Of a DNA stretch of 64,000 nt, positions 34,041-42,332 are shown piece after piece. The notes beneath the pieces were generated by a model. The model made no database searches. It was not told the DNA's origin and worked only from the letters and a program-made list of their open reading frames with translations. The DNA is from CAZYQW01 sp964649825 (lineage in GTDB: Bacteria > Planctomycetota > B15-G4 > JADJEK01): the NCBI GenBank assembly GCA_964649825.1, contig CAZYQW010000124.1, positions 1 through 64,000 of the forward strand. Reading direction: 5' to 3'. The stretch's first letter is position 1; each line of letters starts with the position of its first letter. The translations under genes were made by a program, and so were the position numbers.

Positions 34041-34075
34041 CGGCCGACAGACGGATGCGCGCCGTCGGTCGGCCG
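34041..34075 (+). terminator. Hairpin after the delta-60 protein gene
   Basis: CGGCCGAC pairs with GTCGGCCG, one mismatch, then five more pairs around a 7-base loop; it begins 20 bases after the stop codon. There is no T-run, so factor-independent termination is likely but weak. Confidence 0.5.
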
Positions 34076-34280
34076 TCTCGATGTGATGCCTGCCATCGCG
34101 AGCAGATCCTGCCGTTCTCCTGCAGGGGCCGCGGCTTCTGCCCCTCGTGCTGCATGCGCCGCCTATCGAGACCGAGGCCCACCTGACCGAAGACGTGCTC
34201 CCGGATCGCCGCCTCCAGGGAGAGCAGCATCCCATGGATACATGACGGTCGAAGCGGTCGAACGAACGCATCGCGGACCG

Positions 34281-34667
34281 TCAGTCAGCGGTCGTCCACC
34301 GTTCCAGCTCCGCCGCGATCTCATCCTTGCCGACCCCGCCGCCCGCGACCCGCACGACGAAGTCGGCCGCGTGGCCCGGATCGACGTCGATGCGAACTCC
34401 ATTCAGCGCGAGGAACACGAGTGCGGCGTTCAGCGCCGTGCGCTTGTTGCCGTCGACGAACGGGTGGTTCTTCGCGAGGTGGAACAGGTACGCGGCGGCC
34501 TTGGCGTGGATGGTCTCGTGGGCCTCGTGGCCGAAGACGTGCATCCGCGGCTGAGCCATCGCCGCGTCGAGCCCACCCGAATCCCGTACACCTTGCATCC
34601 CTCCGAATCGTTCGAGCTGGCGGTCGTGGAGGTAAAGGATCTCGCCGAGGGTCAGATATCGGATCAC
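34281..34667 (-). CDS. doc: Doc-type toxin (Fic fold) of a toxin-antitoxin pair, 128 aa
   Basis: The Fic/Doc active-site motif HPFVDGNKR (His68 onward) is present, with the Doc-style N-terminus (YLTLGEILYLHDRQLERFGG, VRDSGGLDAAM). Length and motif fit Doc toxins, which phosphorylate elongation factor Tu and stop translation, rather than AMPylating Fic proteins: the motif has the Doc-like Asp-Gly/Ala-Asn-Lys-Arg form. The ATG overlaps the stop of the antitoxin gene by four bases, the usual arrangement with antitoxin first. Confidence 0.9.
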   Translation of the reverse strand: MIRYLTLGEILYLHDRQLERFGGMQGVRDSGGLDAAMAQPRMHVFGHEAHETIHAKAAAYLFHLAKNHPFVDGNKRTALNAALVFLALNGVRIDVDPGHAADFVVRVAGGGVGKDEIAAELERWTTAD

Positions 34668-34906
34668 TCCGCGGCCAGCCGCCGGAACGATTCAGCGTAA
34701 CGGCGGAGGATCTCCTCGTTCGCCGCGATCAGCTCGGGACCGATCTCCTGCGAATCGGCACCGACCCGACGGACGATCAACGCGTCACGGACCACCTGGA
34801 TCTCGATCTCCTGGTGGTCGGGATCATCGATCCCGAGCTGGGCCAGCAGTGTCTTGTCGAGGTAGATGGCTCGGCCGTTTCCGAGCCTTCGCAGGTTGGC
34901 GATCAT
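34664..34906 (-). CDS. AbrB/MazE-type antitoxin, 80 aa
   Basis: A small protein beginning MIANLRRLGNGRAIYLDKTLLAQLGI, the swapped-hairpin (SpoVT/AbrB/MazE) DNA-binding form. A charged C-terminal helix (ELIAANEEILRRYAESFRRLA) should embrace the Doc toxin. Phd is the classic Doc partner, but AbrB-type antitoxins with Doc-like toxins are common in GC-rich bacteria. Start placed at the ATG where homology begins, with GGAGG a few bases upstream; a GTG 27 bases further upstream is possible. Autoregulation of the pair is expected. Confidence 0.85.
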   Translation of the reverse strand: MIANLRRLGNGRAIYLDKTLLAQLGIDDPDHQEIEIQVVRDALIVRRVGADSQEIGPELIAANEEILRRYAESFRRLAAE

Positions 34907-35063
34907 GTTTGGTCCTCCAGTTTCCACGGTCACGTCAAGTTCGCCCGTGGTGCCGGGGACATGGGGTCGCGGAGGCAGCGTCCTGGACGCTCAGGGACGG
35001 CTTTCCGGCCCTTCCTTCGCCATCGCTCGTCATCCTCGACCGTCACGGAGAGGTCGTTGAACA

Positions 35064-35125
35064 ATAACCACTTGTGGCGAACTTGCCGTAACCCTGGGTC
35101 CTCCAGCCGGTGCACATGTGGTTAT
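35064..35125. repeat. AT-rich inverted repeat upstream of the toxin-antitoxin pair
   Basis: ataaccacttgtg (35064-35076) and cacatgtggttat (35113-35125) are inverted copies with 12 of 13 matches, 36 bases apart, in a locally AT-richer stretch. Could be an operator or a recombination footprint near the toxin-antitoxin module. Confidence 0.45.
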
Positions 35126-35436
35126 AACTTCGGAAGTACGGATCGTCAACTGGAGTCTCTGCGGGTCAAGTCGCAACCATTTGTCCTACGTAATCCACGC
35201 GTCGCCGCGGGTACCGAACGCTGCCGCAACGACGGGACGACCCACGTGGTGTTCTCGCCAGCGTACCGCGGGCGCGGGGGGCGGGCGCCGAGGTCTCGCG
35301 CGGAAGTCTCCCGCCAGCGAGCACCTCCTGATCGCGGCGCACAAGGGCCAGCGACCGATCCGACCTGAACGGCGACGGCGACGCGGACCTGGCCGTGACG
35401 GCGGAGTCCCGCCGCCGTGCCGCGGGCGCGGCGCCG
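35126..35436. other. Intergenic debris with repeat copy and an FG-GAP-like scrap
   Basis: No intact gene. It contains the second copy of the kinase-promoter repeat (35253-35288) and, at about 35361-35410, a plus-strand stretch reading SDLNGDGDADLAVTAES, one unit of an FG-GAP/VCBS repeat. Both suggest remnants of a gene for an exported repeat protein. Confidence 0.4.
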
Positions 35437-35528
35437 TCAGAGACCCGCGCCCGCCGGCGAGTGCGGATCATCGGCGGGGAGGAAGTACCGGCGTCGCAGG
35501 CGGAGCGCGACGGTGACCAGACCGATCA

Positions 35529-36527
35529 TCACGGGACCTCCACGAGCGGCCCGATCACGGCCGTGAAGGCGACCGCCGAATCGATCCCGAAGGCGCCGAC
35601 CGCGACGGCGATCGCGAGCTCGAAGTTGTTCGACGCCGCAGTGAACGCGAGCGAGGTCGTCTTCTCGTAGTCGGCGCCGATCTTCCGGCCGAGCCAGAAG
35701 CTGACGAAGAACATGACCACGAAGTAGACGAGGAGGGGGACCGCGATCCGCAGGACGTCGAAGGGGATCGTCACGATGAGGTCGCCCTTCAGGCTGAACA
35801 TCACGACGATGGTGAAGAGGAGCGCGACCAGCGTGAGGGGGCTGATGCGGGGCACGAACCGTTCCTCGTACCACTCGCGTCCCTTCGCCTTGACGAGCCA
35901 CACTCGCGTCAGCAGGCCGGCGGCGAACGGGATGCCGAGGTAGATCATCACGCTCTCGGCGATTTGTCCCATCGAGACGTCGACCACGCTCCCCTCGAGC
36001 CCGAACAGCGGCGGCAGCAGCGTCACGAAGATCCACGCGTAGGCGCTGTAGAAGAGGACCTGGAAGAGGCTGTTGAACGCGACGAGGCCAGCCGCGTACT
36101 CCGAGTCACCGGCGGCGAGGTCGTTCCACACGATGACCATCGCGATGCAGCGCGCGAGCCCGATCAGGATCAGACCGACCATGTACTCCGGCCGGTCGGA
36201 GAGGAACGCCAGGGCCAAACCGAACATGAGGATCGGTCCGATCAGCCAGTTCTGCACCAGCGACATGCCGAGCACGCGCCAGTTGCGGAAGACGTCGCCC
36301 AGTTCCTCGTAACGGACCTTCGCGAGGGGCGGGTACATCATCAGGATCAGGCCGAGCGCGATCGGGACGTTCGTCGTCCCGACCTGAAAGCGATGGATGA
36401 ACCCCTCGACCCCGGGCACGAGGGAGCCGAGGCCGACACCGATCGCCATCGCGGCGAAGATCCACAGGGTCAGGTAGCGGTCGGTGACCGACAGACGGCA
36501 GGCGAGCGTCGTTGCTTCGGACGTCAT
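35529..36527 (-). CDS. acr3: ACR3-type arsenite efflux permease, C-terminus frameshifted, 332 aa as read
   Basis: Ten hydrophobic helices and the ACR3 signatures are clear: VPIALGLILMMYPPLAKVRYEEL, GPILMFGLALAFL, the conserved Cys in GLARCIAMVIVWNDLA, and FTAASNNFELAIAVAVGAFG. The family normally ends VGPLVEVPVLIGLV, then a basic RRRYF tail. Here the frame stops right after GPLVEVP, while the expected remainder (VMIGLVTVALRLRRRYF) continues in the next frame down to 35437. One missing base in a C run near 35532 explains it. It exports arsenite, the product expected from, or substrate related to, the arsenic oxidoreductase encoded upstream in the same operon. It starts 20 bases after the chaperone gene. 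Confidence 0.88.
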   Translation of the reverse strand: MTSEATTLACRLSVTDRYLTLWIFAAMAIGVGLGSLVPGVEGFIHRFQVGTTNVPIALGLILMMYPPLAKVRYEELGDVFRNWRVLGMSLVQNWLIGPILMFGLALAFLSDRPEYMVGLILIGLARCIAMVIVWNDLAAGDSEYAAGLVAFNSLFQVLFYSAYAWIFVTLLPPLFGLEGSVVDVSMGQIAESVMIYLGIPFAAGLLTRVWLVKAKGREWYEERFVPRISPLTLVALLFTIVVMFSLKGDLIVTIPFDVLRIAVPLLVYFVVMFFVSFWLGRKIGADYEKTTSLAFTAASNNFELAIAVAVGAFGIDSAVAFTAVIGPLVEVP

Positions 36528-36546
36528 GCTTCTCTGGACGAGGGGG

Positions 36547-37137
36547 TCACGCGGTCACGAAACGCGTCAAGAGGTCGGCGAGCGAGTTGTAGACCGGATG
36601 CCGATCGGCCGCCGCGAGGCGCCGGGCGAACTCGGGAAGCCAGGGCTCGAGCTGTCGGGTCCGGAACCGGTCCGCACGTTCCCGCCACGTCGAGTCGCCC
36701 GTCGTCGCCTCCTGGAACTTCAAGTAGTACATGAACTCGAGCTCGTGCGTGACGTGATCGGGAGCCTCGCGGGGAGCATTGGACGGCGCCAGCCCGGCCT
36801 CGGCGTACGCCTTGGCGACGGAGAGGCTGACGGCTCCCATCAGACGGCGTTCGGGATCGAGGTAGAGGGACGCGTAGGGGGGCGCCGCCATCTCGAACGG
36901 ACCGAGGAAGAGCCCCGCGAAGGCGACCTCCAGCGCCTGGCGATCGGCGCCCGAAGCCTCCACCGCCGCCGCGCTCCGCTCTGCCGGTTCGAGCAGCTCC
37001 GCGCCGAGCCACGCGAAGTTCCGGCGAAGGTCCGTGACCAACTCGTCGTCCCACGCCGACGGGGCGGAGAACGCACGGGCGAGAGTGCTGTACGAGTTGG
37101 CGCGGGCGACGACCTGATCATGGGTATCGAGCGGCAT
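36547..37137 (-). CDS. TorD/DmsD-like molybdoenzyme chaperone, 196 aa
   Basis: An all-helical protein with the family segment APDHVTHELEFMYYLKFQEA (Asp-His ... Glu-Leu-Glu-Phe-Met), typical of NarJ/TorD/DmsD chaperones (PF02613) that bind the Tat leader of a molybdoenzyme and help cofactor insertion. It follows the ferredoxin gene by ten bases and lies in the same operon as a Tat-dependent molybdopterin enzyme, which is its obvious client. In arsenate-reductase operons the equivalent gene is called arrD. Confidence 0.87.
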   Translation of the reverse strand: MPLDTHDQVVARANSYSTLARAFSAPSAWDDELVTDLRRNFAWLGAELLEPAERSAAAVEASGADRQALEVAFAGLFLGPFEMAAPPYASLYLDPERRLMGAVSLSVAKAYAEAGLAPSNAPREAPDHVTHELEFMYYLKFQEATTGDSTWRERADRFRTRQLEPWLPEFARRLAAADRHPVYNSLADLLTRFVTA

Positions 37138-37147
37138 AGTGGCTTCC

Positions 37148-37843
37148 TCAGAAGTCGCGGATGTAGAACACCCTGGGCTTCGTCCCTTTGTCCCGCTGGA
37201 GCACCCGCGGGGCGTGCTTCGCCATTGCCTGCCGAGGCGGACTCTCCGGGTCGTCGAGGTCGCCGAAGATCCGTGCCCCGGAGGGACAGCTCTCGACGCA
37301 CCACGGCAGCTCCCCCTTGGCGAGCCGGTGGTCGCAGAACGTGCACTTCTCGGGCATCCCCTGCTGTCGAATGCCCGGATACGTCTCGGCTCGGGCGGGG
37401 TTGTATGTCGGGATCTCGGTCCCGGCCCTCTCCACCACCTCGCGTCCCGTCGCGGTGCAACCGGGAATCGCGGCCTCGTCGTCGCGCCAGCGTGAGTGCG
37501 GCTGCTCCTTGTTGCGGTAGATCACGCCGTATGGACAGCTCACCTGGCAGGAGGCGCAGCCGATGCAGAGGTCGGGATCGTGGAGGGTCAGTCCGTTCTC
37601 CGACTTGTACATCGCCGTCGTCGGGCAGTTCGCGACGCACGGCGCGTCCTCGCAGTGGTTGCAGAGCGTCGGGATGTACCGATACCTCGTGGCGGGGAAG
37701 GTCCCCGAGGTCTCGATGATGTGGTTCGACCAGTGGAACCCCTCTGGGACGTTGTTCTCGCTCTTGCAGGCGATGTCGCACGCTCCGCAGCCGACGCAGC
37801 GGTGCAGGTCGATGACCATTCCGTACTGAGGCGTCTTGGACAT
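37148..37843 (-). CDS. Four-cluster [4Fe-4S] ferredoxin subunit (ArrB/DmsB-like), 231 aa
   Basis: Four cysteine groups for four [4Fe-4S] clusters are present: CVGCGACDIAC, CNHCEDAPCVANCP, CIGCASCQVSCP and CTFCDHRLAKGELPWCVESCP. This is the electron-transfer subunit of a DMSO-reductase-family complex. It passes electrons between the membrane subunit (40482) and the catalytic subunit (37884). The ATG at 37843 is chosen because AAAGGA precedes it by about seven bases; the ATG at 37879 would add twelve polar residues. There is no Tat signal of its own, so it is probably co-exported with the catalytic subunit. Confidence 0.9.
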   Translation of the reverse strand: MSKTPQYGMVIDLHRCVGCGACDIACKSENNVPEGFHWSNHIIETSGTFPATRYRYIPTLCNHCEDAPCVANCPTTAMYKSENGLTLHDPDLCIGCASCQVSCPYGVIYRNKEQPHSRWRDDEAAIPGCTATGREVVERAGTEIPTYNPARAETYPGIRQQGMPEKCTFCDHRLAKGELPWCVESCPSGARIFGDLDDPESPPRQAMAKHAPRVLQRDKGTKPRVFYIRDF

Positions 37844-37883
37844 GTCTCGTCCTTTGTCGTCACTCATGTCGTTACTCATGTCG

Positions 37884-40466
37884 TCACTCGCGAACGACCT
37901 TGACCCGCGTCACGCCGCCGTGCCTCGCCGTCGAACCGCTCAATCGCTCGAACTCCGCCGGCAGGATCTGGTTGTTGTTCCCGCCCCGCGGGATTCGTGC
38001 CTGGAAGTCGAGCGTGGCGACGCGGCCATACGCCCAGTGACCCTGGCCGTAGCACTTCGCGACCGTGCCGGGACGGACGCCCTCCCAGAGCTTCAGGCGC
38101 GCCGTGATCTCGCCGACCGGCGAGATCACCCGGACCATCTCCCGGTTCTCCAACCCGAGCTTCTCGGCGTCGACCGGGTTCATCTTGAGGACGTCGTCCC
38201 AGTTCTCGTCGCCAGGGTCGACGTTCTTGTGCTCCTGGTACCACGTGCAGTTCGCCGAGCGGCCCTCGCGATTGAGGCGGCTGCGGTGCTCGAAGAAGAT
38301 GAACGGGTACTCGTTCTCGCTACCCCAGCGGAGCGCCGGCTCGTAGTGCGGCACGAACGCGCGCTCCCCGCGTGCGACGTAGTTCGTCTCCTCGAGAACC
38401 GCGTCGACCGTCACTCCGTGCTTCTCGGCGTGGGCCAGGAGGGCCGCGGCCAGCGTCTCGCTGTAGAACTCGAACTTCGTCGTCCGGGTGCCGAACTTCC
38501 CCCACTTCTGGCCGGGCTCGTAGCGCCGGGTGTTCCAGACGCCCTTCGCGACGAAGTCGTCCCATCCGGCCAATGAATCCCCGTACTTCCCGTAGTCCGC
38601 GTGTGTCGCGTCCCAGCAAGGCCGCGTGAACTGCTTCACCGCCGCCAGGGCGAACTCCTTCGAATCGGTCGGCGCCCGACCGGTCTCGGGGTCGGCGAAC
38701 TGCTCCTTGAAGTAGCGCTGGAGGTTGTCGAACCCCTTCGACGCCAGCTTCTCGGCCAGCATCCACGGGATCTCCGTCTCGTCCTGACGCACGTCCCACA
38801 TCGGCTCGACCACCGGCTGGGTCAGGGTGGCGTAGCCGTGGAGGTTCTGCTTCGACTTCAGGAAGCTCCACTTCTCGAAGAGTTGGTGGGCCGCCGGGAG
38901 GACGATGTCGGCGAAGTGGGTCGTCTCGGACGCGTTCGTCGTGATGTGAACGAAGAACGGGAGCCTCGAGAGGGCGTCCTCCCATCGGGACACCCCGGCG
39001 CAGGAGAATGCGAAGTTCGCCCAGTACGCGATCGCGACCTTGACGTCGTACGGATCCTCACCGAGCATCGCGTCCGCCGCGTTGTTCGTCACGACACCGC
39101 CGCCGCTCTTCCCCTCGGTCAGCGCCGGGAACGCCAGCGTCCCCCGCTGATCGATCTTGGGGAACTTGGCGTGCTTCTTGGCGACTTCGTCCTGGTACAG
39201 CGACACGTCGGGAAGCTCGCCGGCGGGGACCTTCGTCTTCTGCGCGGTCCCGCCCTTCCGGTCCGTGGAACCGACCAGTCCGTTCAGGGCATGCGCGGCC
39301 ATCGCGGCGTATCCGCCGCGAGCCTGCATGCTCGTGCCGGGAGAGACCCAACTGATCGACGCGGGCGCGGCCTTCGCGAACCCGATGGCGACGCGTCGAA
39401 TCTGCGCGGCCGGGATCGCGCACTGCTCCTCGGCCCACTCCGGCGTCCGGTCCTTCAGCTCGAGGTTCCACCACTTGACGAGGCCGTGGGTGTACTTCTC
39501 CTCGAACGTCGCCTCGTCGACCGGGGCGCCCAGGACGAACCGGTTCTCTCCGTCGATGAAGTCACCGACGAAGTCCCGGCTCCAGAGTCCCTCGGTCAGG
39601 ATCACGTGCGCGATCGAGACCGCCAGAGCCCCGTCCTCGCCCGGCAGGACCGGCAGCCATTCGTTCGCCTTGGCGGCCGTCGCGGAGAGGCGGGGGTCGA
39701 TCACGGCGATCTCGGCCCGATCCCGGACGTCGCCCCAGACGCTGATGGCGTGAGGGACCTGGCGATTGGACGCGACCGGGTCCGCTCCCCAGCAGAGCAC
39801 GTAGCGCGTGTTCTCGAGGTCGTAGTCCCGGTAGTCCCAGAATCCCTCGGTGTAGTAGGCGCCGAACTTCTCGGCTTCGGCGCAGATCGCCGAGTGGCTG
39901 ATACCGTTCGGCGAGCCGAACACCTTGGGGACCGCGGAGTAGAGGATGTCGCGCAGGTAGCTGTACCGTCCTCTGAAGAGCACGAACTTGTGGCTCTCCT
40001 CGGTCTCCCTCAGCGCCATCATCCGGTCGGCGATCGTGTCCATCGCCTCGTCCCACGTGATCGGCACGAACCGCGGATCTTCCGTCCGCCCTTTCCTCGG
40101 GTTGGTCCGCTTCATTGGGACCTTGATTCGATCCGGGTCGTAGAGCTGCTGCAGCGCGAGGTGAGGACGCGGGCAGATCTGCCCATGGGTCGCCTTGGAG
40201 TGGGGATTCCCGCGCACCTTGACGGCACGTCCACCGACCACCTGGACCTGTACCGGGCACCAACTCGTGCAGCCCTGACAGGTCGAGGACATCCATCGCG
40301 CGGTGAGGTCGGTGGCAGCGGTTCTCGACGTCGGAACGAACCAAGCGAGGAGAGGTCCTCCTCCGGTCGTTGCGACCAGGCCGAGGCCCGTCCCCACGAG
40401 GAACCCTCGTCGAGAGACGGTGGGGGCGTGGCTCGAAGCCGAAGGGACATAGGGTTTGTTCGTCAT
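37884..40466 (-). CDS. arrA: Molybdopterin arsenate reductase/arsenite oxidase-type catalytic subunit (ArrA/ArxA-like), 860 aa
   Basis: DMSO-reductase-family enzyme with a twin-arginine leader (VSRRGFLVGTG). A [4Fe-4S] site (Cys63, 66, 70, 98; C-x2-C-x3-C-x27-C, in CQGCTSWCP) is followed by YDPDRIKVPMKRTNP. The residues Arg167 (RGRYSY), Cys195 (presumed Mo ligand, SAICAEAEKFG), Lys200 and Tyr212 have the same spacing as, from memory, Arg165/Cys193/Lys198/Tyr210 of the Shewanella ArrA active site. With ACR3, an ArrB-like ferredoxin, an NrfD-like membrane subunit and a TorD-like chaperone, arsenic respiration is strongly suggested. Sequence reading alone does not separate arsenate reductase (ArrA) from arsenite oxidase of the Arx type; thiosulfate or polysulfide reductases are less likely. 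The gene symbol is provisional. Confidence 0.82.
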   Translation of the reverse strand: MTNKPYVPSASSHAPTVSRRGFLVGTGLGLVATTGGGPLLAWFVPTSRTAATDLTARWMSSTCQGCTSWCPVQVQVVGGRAVKVRGNPHSKATHGQICPRPHLALQQLYDPDRIKVPMKRTNPRKGRTEDPRFVPITWDEAMDTIADRMMALRETEESHKFVLFRGRYSYLRDILYSAVPKVFGSPNGISHSAICAEAEKFGAYYTEGFWDYRDYDLENTRYVLCWGADPVASNRQVPHAISVWGDVRDRAEIAVIDPRLSATAAKANEWLPVLPGEDGALAVSIAHVILTEGLWSRDFVGDFIDGENRFVLGAPVDEATFEEKYTHGLVKWWNLELKDRTPEWAEEQCAIPAAQIRRVAIGFAKAAPASISWVSPGTSMQARGGYAAMAAHALNGLVGSTDRKGGTAQKTKVPAGELPDVSLYQDEVAKKHAKFPKIDQRGTLAFPALTEGKSGGGVVTNNAADAMLGEDPYDVKVAIAYWANFAFSCAGVSRWEDALSRLPFFVHITTNASETTHFADIVLPAAHQLFEKWSFLKSKQNLHGYATLTQPVVEPMWDVRQDETEIPWMLAEKLASKGFDNLQRYFKEQFADPETGRAPTDSKEFALAAVKQFTRPCWDATHADYGKYGDSLAGWDDFVAKGVWNTRRYEPGQKWGKFGTRTTKFEFYSETLAAALLAHAEKHGVTVDAVLEETNYVARGERAFVPHYEPALRWGSENEYPFIFFEHRSRLNREGRSANCTWYQEHKNVDPGDENWDDVLKMNPVDAEKLGLENREMVRVISPVGEITARLKLWEGVRPGTVAKCYGQGHWAYGRVATLDFQARIPRGGNNNQILPAEFERLSGSTARHGGVTRVKVVRE

Positions 40467-40481
40467 CGTTCGGACCCCTTC

Positions 40482-41429
40482 TCAGGAGAAAGACGGGACC
40501 GGGAGGAAGGCCTGCCCGCCGAGCACCACCGCGAGGCGGAAGACGAACCCGCCGATGAGAATGAACACGCTGGTGACGACGATCGCGCGGATCTCGAGCG
40601 TGCGGTTCGCTCCGGGGCCCCGCCAGACCGCGACCGCCCCGAGGAGCAACGGCAGAACGATGCCGAGACCGACGCCGAGACTCCAGAACAGCACGCCGTG
40701 TGCCTCGTTCGCGGCCGCCAGCGCGTGGCGATCCTGCAGCACTCCGAACTTCAGGCTGAGCCACCACAGGAAGAGCGTGCCGAGCAGCAGCACGAGCGTC
40801 GCGGTGAGGATGGTCCGAACCGCGCGCAGATCGTCGAGGAGCCTTTCGAGGGGCTCTCCCGGGACGAGGCGGCCCGCGACCTTCATCCGGGCGAGGTGAA
40901 CCAGCATCACGGCCGCGATGCCGGTCGACACGAACGAAAGGAGCGCGGCGACGACGGTCGGTCCGGTGTTCCAGAGCGGCCGCGCCACGACCGCCGCGAG
41001 CAGCAAGCCGTGGTAGGCGCCGACGATGACGGCGATCGGGGTGATCGCCAGGCCGAGCCGCCGGTGGCCCGACGCGGGGTCTTCGCGGCGCCACTTCACC
41101 GCGTACCAAAGGCCTCCGGCGACGAAGAGGGTCTGGAAGATCCCACCCCACCAGAGCGGAGCAGTCGGCGCGAAGTGCGTGAACGTCGCCCACAGATGAA
41201 GCGGCGCGCCGAGCTTGGCGACCAGGAACAGCAGTCCGGCGATCACGAGGACGGGCGCAAGCCAGGCCGCCGTCTGCGTCATGCGGCGGTAGCGCCCGTG
41301 GAACGCGGCGTCGAGCCCCACGGCAAACAGGAACGCGCCGACCCCGGCGCCCCCGAGGAAGAGATCTGCGGCGACGCGCCAATCCCAATGCGGACCGGGC
41401 TGGATTTCATAGAGCACCTGGGGATCCAT
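40482..41429 (-). CDS. NrfD/PsrC-like membrane quinol-interacting subunit, 315 aa
   Basis: A polytopic protein with eight or nine helices and the NrfD-family start (GPHWDWRVAADLFLGGAGVGAFLF), then GLLFLVAKLGAPLHLW and a Trp-rich helix. It should anchor the molybdoenzyme to the periplasmic face and exchange electrons with the quinone pool. GGAGG lies six bases before ATG 41429, favouring this over the ATG at 41480. It is the first gene of the five-gene minus-strand arsenic operon (membrane subunit, catalytic subunit, ferredoxin, chaperone, efflux pump). Confidence 0.88.
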   Translation of the reverse strand: MDPQVLYEIQPGPHWDWRVAADLFLGGAGVGAFLFAVGLDAAFHGRYRRMTQTAAWLAPVLVIAGLLFLVAKLGAPLHLWATFTHFAPTAPLWWGGIFQTLFVAGGLWYAVKWRREDPASGHRRLGLAITPIAVIVGAYHGLLLAAVVARPLWNTGPTVVAALLSFVSTGIAAVMLVHLARMKVAGRLVPGEPLERLLDDLRAVRTILTATLVLLLGTLFLWWLSLKFGVLQDRHALAAANEAHGVLFWSLGVGLGIVLPLLLGAVAVWRGPGANRTLEIRAIVVTSVFILIGGFVFRLAVVLGGQAFLPVPSFS

Positions 41430-41510
41430 CGCCGCCTCCAGTCGTTTTCGTTCCTGCGCAGGATGCAAGTCGCGTGCCATCGTGCTCGCGGTCCCTGCGG
41501 GAGAATTCGA

Positions 41511-41882
41511 CGGATAGGAGTTCCAAAGCGGCTCTCGTCGTGATGGTCGTGGAGGGGCGGGGAAGGGGAGTCGACGGCCCAATGCATGCAGCAGCGACGG
41601 GACGGCGGTCGGCCGTCCGGCGCACCGTCGTGGTCGCGACCCACGAGCTCGACGAGGCGCTCCGCTTCGCGCCCGAGCATCTCGTGCTCCTCGAAGATGG
41701 TCGCGTCCTCGCCGCGGGCCCGACGCGCGATCTCTCCCGTCGTCCCCGGACCCGAGCCGTGGCCGAGCGGGTCGGATTCGTCCCGTTCCTCCCGATCGTT
41801 TCGTCCGATGGAGGTTGGACGTGCGGCTTCGGGACGTGCGGTTTCGGTAGGATGGCCGCGTCGCTCGGGACCTCGCCGCGAC
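41511..41882 (+). repeat. About 370-bp repeat, copy 1, carrying an ABC-ATPase C-terminal fragment
   Basis: Nearly identical (about nine bases in ten) to 46051-46412. Both copies start at gatagg(a/t)gttccaaagcgg and end at gacctcgccgcgacg. In one plus frame both encode VVVATHELDEALRFAPEHL and GRVLAA, the end of an ABC transporter ATPase (switch-His region and after) without the nucleotide-binding part. Copy 1 has an extra short tandem (cggcttcggga/cgtgcggt). This is a duplicated gene fragment or a repeat element that captured one. Confidence 0.75.
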
Positions 41883-41915
41883 GGCACGGCGGCTTCGCGC
41901 CGATAGTCTCACACC

Positions 41916-42104
41916 ATGGCCCGCGACCTGCGCCTCCACGTCAACGTCGACCATGTCGCCACCGTCCGCCAGGCGCGTCGCGCCGCGGCGCCGAGTCCGA
42001 CGGAGTCCGCCGAGCAGCTCCAGTTCGAACAGCAGACTCCACCATCAGCGACGCCCCGGAGTCGTGTCGGCGGCGCCCACGCGCTTTCGTCAGCCGTTGC
42101 GTGA
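41916..42104 (+). pseudogene. pdxJ: pdxJ 5-prime remnant
   Basis: The ATG at 41916 starts MARDLRLHVNVDHVATVRQA, the unmistakable N-terminus of pyridoxine 5-phosphate synthase (PdxJ). After about 28 residues the similarity ends and the frame closes at 62 residues, whereas PdxJ is about 240. The remnant follows directly on repeat copy 1, which ends in an ABC-ATPase fragment, so the two may have been captured together from another locus. Confidence 0.7.
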
Positions 42105-42332
42105 GCCGATGCCTCCAACGCCGCGAACAACTGCGTGCGACCGAGAGGCTCCCGACGAGCCCTCGAGACGGCCGACGCGGCGGCGCCAGGCCAATGCGCG
42201 ATCGGGATCGCGGCTCGAGTTTTGTGCCCACGAGACTCAGCGCCGCATTAGGCTGGCGACTCGTCGCTCGTCACGCCCGCGATCCCCATCGCGCCGAATC
42301 AACGATTCAAGCCACACCGGGAGGCCCTCATC

